Below, one piece after another: positions 54,913-64,000 of a stretch of 64,000 bases of DNA. The notes beneath the pieces are model-generated. The model was not told the origin of the DNA. It ran no database searches and was given only the letters and a program-made list of their open reading frames with translations. A program made the position numbers and the translations under genes. Source of the stretch: Gnetum montanum (taxonomy: Eukaryota > Streptophyta > Gnetopsida > Gnetales > Gnetaceae); NCBI GenBank assembly GCA_015680685.1, contig MNCI01021389.1, forward strand, positions 542,725 through 606,724, given 5' to 3'. Each line of letters begins with the position of its first letter. The first letter of the stretch is position 1.

Positions 54913-57900
54913 ATGCTACATCATGCTAATTTTTGCGAGAGTAAATTAATGTATTTTTTTCCAAAGTGCATTTATTTTATACTAACACTGCATTCAGCCT
55001 ATTTTAGTCATCATGAAGCTTGTCAGCATTCTTTGCTGCATGAGCAAGCCTATGGCCAACACGCCTACATTGAATATGAAGGTGGGTTATCAGGCAATAT
55101 GGTTTCATCTCAAGGTATCCTAGTTCTTGGCATACCTACTACAGCACTGCAATGTGATTCTGTAGTCACACTTAGTAGTGGAGGCTATGGGCACCATCAC
55201 CGAGACATTGTTACTTGGGGCCAATCGAGACATACTAAAATTTGTCCAATGAGCCCATGACTGATGACGATTGAGCAGGTGGTTCAAGGCAAGGCCCCAG
55301 GGGCACTTGTCCCTTATCCAGAATCTAGGGGATACCGGACTTCTCTTGTTATAACAAGAGCAACACCTTCGTCATTGCTCTACACATGCATACCCTATTC
55401 CAAAACCCACCTGGAATGGTACGTTGTGTTGAAGGGTAAGTGCTCCTATGATTTTTCATTATGTTTTCTTACTATTGGCCCATGTTAAGTTTGATAACTG
55501 CTAATTTCTAATGCTTGATGCCAAATTCAAAGTTGATGATTAAGGGCTCCATGATGAGCTAGAGGCTCTTGCTTGGATCATCACCGCCATAGAGGTGTTC
55601 TCCTCTAGTCTGAACTTTCAGGAGGCCATAATTAAGCAAGTGGGGAAGGATCTAAAGAATTATCCTACTTGATACCCAAAGGGATTCGAGTGGTGCAAGA
55701 CCTATGGTTAGCTTGATAAGGGGTGGGCTAGTAGCTTGCCTAACTTTGGGGAGCTAGTTGCACCACTACCTCCATCGCGCACAAGTTTTATTTCGTGTAA
55801 GTGCTTATTTGTTTGGATTTTTTGCTTGCTCACGTGCACTCATTAATTTACCCTTGCTTGATTTTAACATTGTTTTGCCTATGTTATAGCTACAGTTGCT
55901 TCAGAAGAGGTGATGGTGATCACCATAGGCCATAGTGAGGCCACCCTCATCATAAAGTATAGTGATGTGGAGGGGACATAACATTGGTTGTCTCATTAGG
56001 CCTTAGAGGCGTTGACCAGTGGGCTCATGCATGCTGGGTTGATGAACCTTTTCTTGGCCCTTAGCCCAAGCATTCTAGTGGCTGAAATGGTTATCATTAT
56101 TGACTCCTTCAGCAATGATGCTTGCCACTTCATCACCCATGTGCACGGAGTGAGGGTGGTCCTAGACCTCAACAATGCATTCTTTGCTAACCTCTTTTGC
56201 CTCCCCTCCAATGGCTTGTTGGTTATTAATAAGGCCAATAGAGAGGTGGATTGTAAAGAAGAGATTGAGTGGTTGGGAACCACCCAATCTTGCAAAAGCA
56301 TCATGATTAGAGACATGTGTGTGCCTGAGGTCCGAGAGCTCTACCCTCTTTTTTGTGCTCATGCCTTTTTGAAGTTACTCTCCCAAGAAAAAATCCTTAG
56401 GGTGGAGTAGGCACAGGTGATGCGGGAGGTTTTGCAGGAGAGCACAAGATTCAACTAGGCCTCCTTCCTTATCGCTAGATTGCAAGCAAAGATCACTAGA
56501 CTTCGCTACAACATCCAAGTGAGGTCTCACATGCACTTCACATTCTTTACAAAATATTTGTGAATGTTTGCAAAGTTTCTAAAGGTCCAAGATACTAAGT
56601 AGTGGGTAGTGCAAGATTGTGAGTAGCTATCCAAGCCTTGGGTTAGGCATCTGTTCACAACCATTCACACACAAAACCCCCCAAAGGGGATTGATGAGTC
56701 ATATTTAGTTACGACCAAAGCTCATCTAGGGTAGTCACGGTCATATTATTCTCGTGACAATGTTGGTGAGTGTTCCCCCATCATTACTGGGGATGCAAAC
56801 AAGGCTAACTATTATATTGTGAAAATAGTGAGATCTTTTAAGGCAAAAATCAAGAGGCCACACCTGGTAAAGGAGGTTGCCCTTGCAGTTGGACAGGTGG
56901 GCATCAAGAAAGTCCACCTCAAGATCCCAAGCTTATGAAAAAATGGTGTAGGTTAGTATATGTATAGAAGCATTTGTTTTATATATTTTCTATGTGTATA
57001 ATTTTATGTTTTCCTGTTATGCTATGCTAATGCTATTATGCTATTTTTGTGAGTTAGGCAAGAGGGTTGCCAAAGTAGCAGCAACAACAATAGTAGAGAT
57101 GATGCCTCCTTAAGCTAAGGAGGAGCAGGCACATAGAGAGGAGATGCACAAGGCCATAAAGACCTTCTAGTAGTTTGATGCAAAGGGGTTGTTCCACCCT
57201 AATGAGGGTGATTTTGCTAGCCTCTTTAACGGTGTGCAGCTGGGAGATCCACTCGTACTAACACCCAAAGGCTTACTTGGTAAGCTCTTTAAATTACTAT
57301 CTATTTTGCTCCTTTGCTCTTGCATCTTTGGTTGTTTTGCTAATGCTAAGTATTGCATCATGTTGGATTACAGCCTCAGATGTTCTTGCCAGTGATCCAT
57401 CACCTGCGCCTGCCCACTACATGAAGTCATGGGTAGGGACGCTAAATAAGTATACCTTCATGGAAGGCATAATTGAGAATATGGTGGACCGCATAAAATA
57501 GGTGGATCCTAAGTTCAATATGTATGTTGTTGTTTTGCTTACATTTCTTCAATAATTTTACGCTTAGTCTGTGGCTAATGTTGATTTCCTTGTTGCATGT
57601 TAATAGGTTCTAAGCTCTACTAGGATCCAAACCAGGTGGCTAAGATGGATGCCATCCACAAATACCCTCCTAAAGTGAAGAAAGTTCCTCGCTATGTATA
57701 CGAGGCAGTTAGCAAGTACATGCTTTTCAATGCAAAAGCATTATGAACCTACAGGCACTTGAACAAGCATTTATGGAAATGTGTGCAGAAGCTTCAGGAG
57801 ACAATGGTGAGCCAGAACACGAAGATTGGAGACCTTCAGTCTCAATATGATTTCTTGTTAGCTCGGGTATAGGGAGATAGTACCTGCCAAATTGCAAAGA

Positions 57901-58594
57901 TTGATTATGCCAGGTATTAGTTGGCAATCTAGGGCAAGAATGAGGCTACCTAGGAGATCATCGAGTAGAGGCTACAGATGGATTTGCTTGCCCAGAAGGG
58001 CCAAGAATGGAAAAGCTTCAACACTAAGGTGTGCAAGTCGGGGGCACATACAGAAGGACCACAAACACCACTATAAGCATGAGCAAGATACATATCTACA
58101 ACAACTCAAAGAAGAGTTTTTCCAAGCCCGTTGCCTTGAGTTGTTCATTGAGGTGATTGGTGAGAGTCGAGCTTTCACGATATTTGCTTGCCACATAGTG
58201 GTAAGTGGTTCTTTGGAGTGGGAGATTTCCATGCCCTCAGGGAAGACTTTGTCTACCACCTTTTCTATGCAACCACCCATATGGACCACCAAGGACAAAG
58301 ATAAGACCTATGTAGTTGTTGAATTTGACCAAGAGGATTAGACGTAGCTATTAGAGGCCAAGATCCTCCGATGCTTGGAGGAGGACCTTGATAGCATACC
58401 TCTAGACATGGTTGATGCAAGACCCTCTCAAATTAGTTTATTTCATTTTTATGCTTTTTTTGTTAGTTGCATAGCATACATTCGCTTACACTTTTATATT
58501 TTGTTGTTATTGACAGGCACCACGCGATGCTGCAGGCCTTAGTGGCATGACAAAAGAAGAGGAGCCTCCACCCCCACCTAGCACCACTGATTAA
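54913..58594 (+). pseudogene. Seven-exon plus-strand gene inside G (unknown product)
   Basis: Exon-like blocks joined by short GT...AG introns keep one reading frame. Introns at about 55436-55532, 55797-55889, 56951-57057, 57279-57370, 57519-57606 and 58420-58520. The first visible exon contains HEACQHSLLHEQAYGQHAYI. Exon 3 (55890-56950) holds HFITHVHGVRVVLDLNNAFF, LFCLPSNGLLV, CVPEVRELYPLFCAHAFLKL. Exon 6 is coiled-coil-like (KLQETMVSQNTKIGDLQSQY). The last exon ends EEEPPPPPSTTD with a TAA at 58592. In-frame stops are nearly all C-to-T types. HGVRVVLDLNNAFF and the later coiled coil recall ORF2 of E/F, so a distant relative is possible. It runs antisense to G's gag and pol; E inserted upstream of exon 1 or in it. 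Function unknown. Confidence 0.6.
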
Positions 58595-58770
58595 GTAGAT
58601 CCTGATGTAGCCCTGTCATTGGGCATTTTGGTATTTTGTGTACTTTTTCTATGTAATGCAAATGATCATGTCCTTTAATAGTATTCTTTAATGAGATATA
58701 GTGGAGTTTTTCTACATGGAGTGTATTTCTATGTGCTCAATGTTAATGATGTGGGGAGTTGATGTGAAAT
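58595..58770 (+). other. 3' flank of the seven-exon gene
   Basis: T-rich sequence with TAATGAGATATAGTGG; a plausible 3' UTR with no definite polyadenylation signal. Confidence 0.3.
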
Positions 58771-59090
58771 GATTATTAGTTTTAGGCCATATCGAGCTGC
58801 ATAGTTTTAGGGCATTCTAGGCCCCTACGATAGTTTAAGGCCATTTCGGACCATGTGTTAAGAGAGAAAGTGTTGCCAATTTTAGGCTATGGTGGGCCAT
58901 GTGATGCTAGTTTAGGGTCATGGCGGGCCATGCGATGGTAGTTTAGGGACATGGCAGGTCATAATGATAGTTTTAGGCCATGTAATAAAGGGAATTTAAT
59001 CACCAATTTTAGGCCATGGTAGGTCATGTAATAGTTTAAGGCCTTTTCAGGCCATAGGATGCCAGTTTAAGGCCATGGTAGGCTGCACAT
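58771..59090. repeat. Degenerate GGCCAT minisatellite
   Basis: About nine imperfect units of AGTTTTAGGCCATG-(G/A)-(C/T)GGGCCATG(T/C)GATG with 30-45 bp spacing. A weaker version of the unit (AGTTTAAGGTC) is at 47077-47130 on the other side of the inserted block. Confidence 0.6.
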
Positions 59091-59339
59091 TTTTATAATT
59101 TTTGTATTTTATGCTATTTATGTATTTTGAGGCTTTTATGCATAAATTAATTGCTAAAAAATAATGAAGCGAAAATGTAAACTTAGCAAAGATGCCCAAC
59201 TAGAGGAAATAGATGCATCAAAAGAAAAAAATGCAAACACCCAAGCTAATGTAAAATGTAAATAGGAAAAGCATGCATACATGGGACAAGTAGGCACCTA
59301 GGGCTTATTGTACTAAGGGAATGCCTTAGTTGTAGAGTT
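59091..59339. other. AT-rich, no recognisable gene
   Basis: Short A-rich stretch between the minisatellite and the protease region of G; no motif seen. Confidence 0.35.
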
Positions 59340-60060
59340 GTTTACTAATTCAATGTGGGTTAGGTGGCACGTAGGGCCTAGAGGGTACAATACGATACTT
59401 GCCCTGACCTTCGTTAACTATGACAAAGGGAAATTATACCCACAAAGAATCTTCCAAAGGTTCAAGGGCTTCCATTGGCTCTCCAAGTTTTTCTGCTTCA
59501 CATTTTTCACCTTTGTCCTTCATGGGAGGTGTGTCATTGGGGAACTCCACCTCTGACCCTTGTTTAGCGTCAATGTTGTTGATAGTCAAAGGGGTTGCAT
59601 TGTCACCGTGTATGATAACCTCTCCACCTTCATATGGAAAGTGGATTTATTAATGGATTGGTAAGGAGATGACCCACAGTTGGGCTAACCAAGCTAACTA
59701 GGGCCTACCCAAGATTAAGTTAAAGCCTAGCATCTCCTCAACGACTATGAATTCAGTAGTGGTGTGGAATTACTCCCCTACCACAAAGGCTATCGTGACA
59801 ATTCCCCTTACAACAACACGTGACCCATTGAAGGATTTTAGGCATGTTGTCTTTGTTGGCTTAATTTGATCAGCTAGACTGAGCTTGTCAATGACTATGT
59901 ATGGGATGACATTGGTTTCTGCCTTGTCATCGATGTGCATCCTACAGATTTTACATTCCCCCACGTAGATGGTAATAAACATCAGCATAATAATGACTTG
60001 ACCCTTCTCAAGGTCCACCTTGATTACCTCATTGTAAAATGCCAAGGATGTTGAACTCAA
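59340..60060 (-). pseudogene. Element G aspartic protease
   Basis: Minus strand 60060-59770: FYNEVIKVDLEKGQVIIMLM, then ICRMHIDDKAETNVIPYIVI, LSLADQIKPTKTTCLKSFNG, GIVTIAFVVGE. HIDDKAETNVIP fits the retropepsin motif (usual D.GA..N.I/L), with Gly changed to Lys. The decayed continuation reaches 59340. RT, which should follow directly, is 12 kb away at 46870. Confidence 0.72.
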
Positions 60061-63000
60061 TTCTCATAGGGGAGGAGGTAACATCATAGCATGGATAGAC
60101 TGTTCATCTGCTGGGATGTCCTCCACAATGAGAACGGAGGTTAACATGTAGACTAATGCTTCACAGTGGGTGGAGGAGGCCATTACCAAGTCATACAAGC
60201 TTAATGTTATGTTTTTGTGTTTCAAAGCTTGCTTAACTTATGCCAATGTGTCAAAGAAGTCTTTTCCATTATCCATCGCTTTGTTGTTGGTGGCCTTCAT
60301 CTTCTCCATGTGGCCCAAGAGATGAATCTCATGTGGAGGGGATTTGGGCCTTGCTTGCTTTGTTTTCTTTGAAGACTTAGTGCTCTGTTGTTGGTTGTTG
60401 GTTGTAGCTACCTCTTTGGTTGATTAGGGCATTAGGATAGAAGACAAGGGGACAAGCTTCAGTGGGCCTACCTTTTCTCCTAGTTCTACCTAAGCATTTG
60501 ATCGGTGAGGCACTTATCAGGCCTCCTGATTTGCCATTTTGATTTCTTATTGGTGTTGGCTATAGGATGGGTTCTTGGGTGAGTAGGGACTAACACATTG
60601 CCCACCACTAGACTCCTAATAGGTGGGGCATTCGCACGTTCTGACACCCTTATGACAAATAATGTTTGAGCTATTACTGCTGCAATGTGCTATGAGGCCT
60701 TGACCATAAAGGGTATTATGAGTGCTCGAGGTGGTGCAATAATGACAAAATGGGTCCTCAAAATAGTTGATGTTGAGGAGGCCCTAATGTTTCTAGAGGA
60801 CACACGAACCATGAATGCTTCCTGCACTAGTTCTACGTCATCATCAATGCTAATGGCATTGATGATGTACCCTACATCACTTATAATGAGAGGATTCTTC
60901 TAAACCCCCATTAATTGGTTTTGGGGGTGAATTGGATTAGTAGCATTAAGGACCAACTCATCCTTATTAATCAGACATTATATATTGTCTTGCAAAGCCA
61001 TGAAAAAGTCTATATCGTGACCTTACAGTTAGTGATATTGGTAAAATTGATACAACCTTAAATGCTTAAGGGCCAAGGGCTTATTAGGTAGTGCAACCAA
61101 AGGATTTTTGAAGAGCTTGCAGTATCAATCATGCCACTTGCAAGAATCCTCAAACATTTGCTTATATTGGATATGTCTAGCATGAAGAAGTTGGTCCAAG
61201 AGCTCCAACCACTTGATGGGTAATGATGTATACTTCAAGTAATCCTTGTGCTTGAAGTTATTCCTTGTGGCAATTGGTGCCATGGCCACTGACGATGTAC
61301 GCTAGTTGTTTACCATTGTGCTAGGGCTAGCTACCTTGTTGTTCATGGTTGAGGCCTTGGGTGACTTGACCATTGGTTTGGTGCTGGCCAGCTTAGCCTT
61401 TTTGGCCACCATTGTAATGATTGTGGTTTCTTACTTACCTTTATCCTTGTCTTTCTTCTTCTTTGTGTGCAGGTTTTTGTAGGCCACGTAGGTCAAATCC
61501 TTGCTAGCCTCGACCACATACTAAATGCTCTTAGTTTGTGCAAATGCTTGACTCAGGGATCCTGAGGTAAGGTAATACAGTTTCAACTTGATAAAGTCAT
61601 TTATTATGCCTCTGAACATGGCCAGCAAGTATGTTTCCATGATGGGCTCATGGATTTCGTTGAGTGATGCGCTCCACCACTTGATGAATTTTTGTACAGG
61701 CTTTAAGTGACCTTGCTTAACTTACATCAGCTGATCCAGGGTTGCCTTAAGCTTCAAGTTGTACTTGAAGTGAGTGACAAATTGGGTAAGAAATTCCTCC
61801 AAAGAAGTGATGGAGGCCGTAGGGAGCATGCAGTACCAATCTAGTATCTTGCCAATCAGGGACATGGTGAACACATGGATGATGGCATTTGGCCATGCCT
61901 GCAATAGGAGGCATTCTAATCGAAACGTCACAAGATGGATGTTAGGGTCCCCTTCACCATTGTATTTGGTGAACTATGGAAGTGGGACCCCAATGGGTAG
62001 TGCTTGCAATAGGAGGCATTCTAATCGAAAGGTCACAAGATGCGTGTTAGGGTTCCCTTCACCATTGTATTTGGTGAACTATGGAAGTGGGACCCCAATG
62101 GGTAGTGCCAATGGTGGAACTACAAGATTGATTGGATCGTCCTAGTAAAAGTCCATCACATGGATGTTTTTTGAGAAGGTAGCCTTAAGCCACTTGACCT
62201 CTTTGGTAAGGCTTTGGATTAGCTAGAATGCTTGATCTAAGCTAGGTGTGGTTACAGTGGTAGGCTGCATGGCCTATGTTGCCTGTTGAGGTTGTTGGGT
62301 GGCCCACAACATGATTCCAAGTTGTGTGACCACATACAATGCTTGCTACATGGGCTATGCCATGGACACAGCACTTGGACCCCACCATGGGTTTGTGGGC
62401 TAGGCTATCGTAAAAGGGTGGTGACATGACAAGAGGGATGAATGACACCTGAGTTATGTACAACGGAGAGGAACATGCATGGTGTGCATGTAGGGTTGCA
62501 TAATCACAATAGTTGCTGCTACAAAAGGCTAGACAACCTAAATAGGCTAAATGGGCTGAACAAGCTAGATAGGCTGCACAAGGATGGTGAAAGGTACGCT
62601 TAAGGATAAGCTAAAAGGTAGAGAAACATCCTGGTGCGTTTGCTGTATCTAGTGAGTTTCCACCACAAGTGTTAAACTGGGCAACAATGCTAGGCTATGG
62701 GACTGTGGAGGAACAAAAGTAAAGGTTGTCTACTAGAACAAGACATGGAACGGGTTCTCATGCCCGGATTAAGCTTCAAACTCATCCAACTCCTCCTAGA
62801 GGGGCTCCTTGTAGTCCATCCCTACCTCATGGCCCATGTTGTAAATGAGGTTGTCCAACACCCACTAATAGTGTTCTTTGAGTGGGATAAAGTTAAAATT
62901 GAAATGGAATCATTCCCTCCTATTATGATGCATGAGCTCATAACTACGTTTGACTTCCATTATTGGGCGGTTTAAGGATAAACCCATCTAGATTTTTCTG

Positions 63001-63183
63001 TAAACGAAGTTGTATTGCTTGTCATTGAGAACCATGACCTCGGGAGGTAGGTTGTGCTACCAAAAAGATTACCTTTATGCCAAGATAGAGCCCCCAACCC
63101 TAGGAAGGTTAATCTAGATTTCTTGCTGAATAGGTGGAACGACAACCATGCTAGAAGTGGAGGTTGAAGGCTATTTGGGGTTC
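60061..63183 (-). pseudogene. Element G gag
   Basis: Minus strand; a plausible start is the ATG at about 63193 or nearby, in the sequence MNPK. The capsid-type domain is at 61931-61722: MTFRLECLLLQAWPNAIIHV, MSLIGKILDWYCMLPTASIT, LEEFLTQFVTHFKYNLKL, then KFIKWWSASLNEIHEPIMET and a Lys-rich KKKKDKDKGK. The rest is low complexity with stops. A 105-bp tandem duplication sits at 61896-62105. Matches the general Retrotrans_gag pattern (W...LP..SI.S...F...F). Confidence 0.68.
61896..62105. repeat. 105-bp tandem duplication in G gag
   Basis: 61896-62000 and 62001-62105 are direct repeats (TGC(C/T)TGCAATAGGAGG... to CCAATGGGTAG) with a handful of substitutions. The length is a multiple of three. Confidence 0.88.
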
Positions 63184-63605
63184 ATGATGCAAAGGGAAAT
63201 GTAAAGGGCTACTTACACAAAACAGAAAGAAAAATAGTTAAGTACTAAAATGTAAGAAAAAAACTAAGTATGCAATTGCTGAAAAAAATGGCTAAGTGTA
63301 AAAATGCAGGAAAATCACTAAGTATAAAAGATGTGGATGAAACAAATAAGTCTAAAATGTAGAGAAAAATGACTAAGTGTAAATGTGCTATAAAATGACT
63401 AACTCTAGGACTACACTCAGAGTCGACTATGCTCACTATGTTAGAGCTAGCTACACTTTATTGAATACCTAGAATTTGGCTAAGTGTAAACACCAGTGTT
63501 GTCAAGTGGGGTTCTAGGAGAACTGACGACGAGGATGAATCTGCATAGGGTGCAGAGAGTAAGCAAGGCAACAACCAAAGGATGGCTGAAGAAGGAAATG
63601 GTGAA

Positions 63606-63624
63606 GGTCCTCCTCCTAGTGCCA
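63606..63624 (-). other. Element G candidate primer-binding site
   Basis: Minus strand TGGCACTAGGAGGAGGACC, six bases from the LTR. TGG-starting and in the right place, but not the tRNA-Asp type. I cannot assign the tRNA. Confidence 0.5.
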
Positions 63625-63630
63625 AAAAAC

Positions 63631-64000
63631 TGTAGTGATGGAAAACATCATAGGCTAAAATGGGACTTCAAGAGGTGTACGATCGCATAGCCTTGACCTT
63701 GCTTCTACATGAGGGCTTACTAGGAACGAAGACATTGTGCCTAGAATGGTCTTGTCAATCAAACTGGGACTTATGGGTGTTATAATGAAATGCATGTCAA
63801 AGGGGGACATGGTGTTTTACGATGTCCACAGTGTCCATGAGTGTGAGCATAGTAGAGGTTTTGAATGCAAAAACAAGGATGCGAATGTGTGAATATGTGC
63901 TTAAAGAATGAATAATGTGAGTAGAATGCTAAAATGTGAGAGAAAAAATGCCAAAAGTGCGTAGAATGTGAACAAGAGAGAAAGGAACCACCCCAAGTAG
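63631..64000 (-). repeat. Element G 5' LTR (partial, runs off right edge)
   Basis: TGTAGTGATGGAAAACATCA..., direct repeat of 42545-42915, including GGGACTTCAAGAGGT, CATGTCAAAGGGG and GTGTGAGCATAGTAGAGG. Confidence 0.85.

Larger units (their letters stand above)
42545..64000 (-). mobile_element. Element G: large Tat/Ogre-like retrotransposon (open at right edge)
   Basis: A direct repeat of at least 370 bp (42545-42915 and 63631-64000) defines two LTRs of a minus-strand element whose 5' LTR runs off the window. Internal: gag (63183-60070), protease (60060-59340), RT/RNase H (46870-45417). Even without element E it exceeds 15 kb. MPFGLKNAEATYQQSMTYIF in RT and the gag sequence suit the Tat/Ogre branch better than Athila. 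A block of non-pol sequence, including a plus-strand exon-structured gene, separates protease from RT. Confidence 0.7.

Noticed and set aside
1-64000. tRNA or rRNA genes
   Set aside because: Only PBS segments complementary to the tRNA-Asp 3' end were seen; no cloverleaf or rRNA core sequence recognised.

Overview
The window looks like nuclear DNA from a large-genome land plant. Almost all of it is nested, decayed LTR retrotransposons. I find no intact host gene and nothing prokaryotic. Most elements share a primer-binding site close to TGGCGCCGTTGCCGGGGA, the complement of the plant tRNA-Asp 3' end. With an RT and protease that read like the Athila branch of Ty3/gypsy, this suggests an Athila-like group. 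Species is not determinable here; a gymnosperm or other large-genome plant is a guess. Coding remnants carry many stops of the C-to-T (CAA, CAG, CGA) type, as expected of old methylated copies.

Layout. 1-17254: minus-strand element B (pol 3852-6740, gag 6741-7954 and 14951-16539, truncated 5' LTR 16691-17254). Element A (LTR 2921-3851, gag 1-2766) is inserted in its integrase and element C (7955-14950) in its gag. 17255-32559: minus-strand element D, with a second-ORF (ORF2) remnant, a leader, a tRNA-Asp PBS and a 4.4-kb LTR-like block. That block is a giant inverted repeat carrying cytochrome P450 and 2-oxoglutarate dioxygenase fragments in both arms. Plus-strand element F (23263-32226) sits in one arm. 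32560-33917: a plus-strand gag-protease remnant (J). 33918-42544: minus-strand element K, the most complete plan here (pol, long spacer, ORF2 in the env position, PPT, LTR). 42545-64000: a Tat/Ogre-like minus-strand element G, interrupted by plus-strand element E (49041-54881, perfect CCTGG target duplication). G also holds a seven-exon plus-strand pseudogene (about 54.9-58.6 kb).

How parts fit. K shows the full module order: LTR, gag, protease, RT/RNase H, integrase, spacer, ORF2, PPT, LTR. E and F keep gag and ORF2 but lack pol; C keeps gag-protease only; D keeps only part of ORF2. ORF2 encodes a protein with a domain resembling the 'putative plant transposon protein' family, followed by a long coiled coil. 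In F and K it is preceded by its own promoter-like block, and in E and F by a branch point and CAG acceptor abutting the ATG. Each LTR family carries its own palindrome in U3: GCGATATCGC arrays in C, E and F; TCGATGAGGCCTCATCGA in A and K; a CTATGCTC..GAGCATAG type in G. Related motifs recur before the internal gene.

Assembly caution. There are two N runs and six single Ns. Around 25.2-27.6 kb the single Ns bound one flipped contig and one redundant contig, so inverted structure there is probably artefactual.
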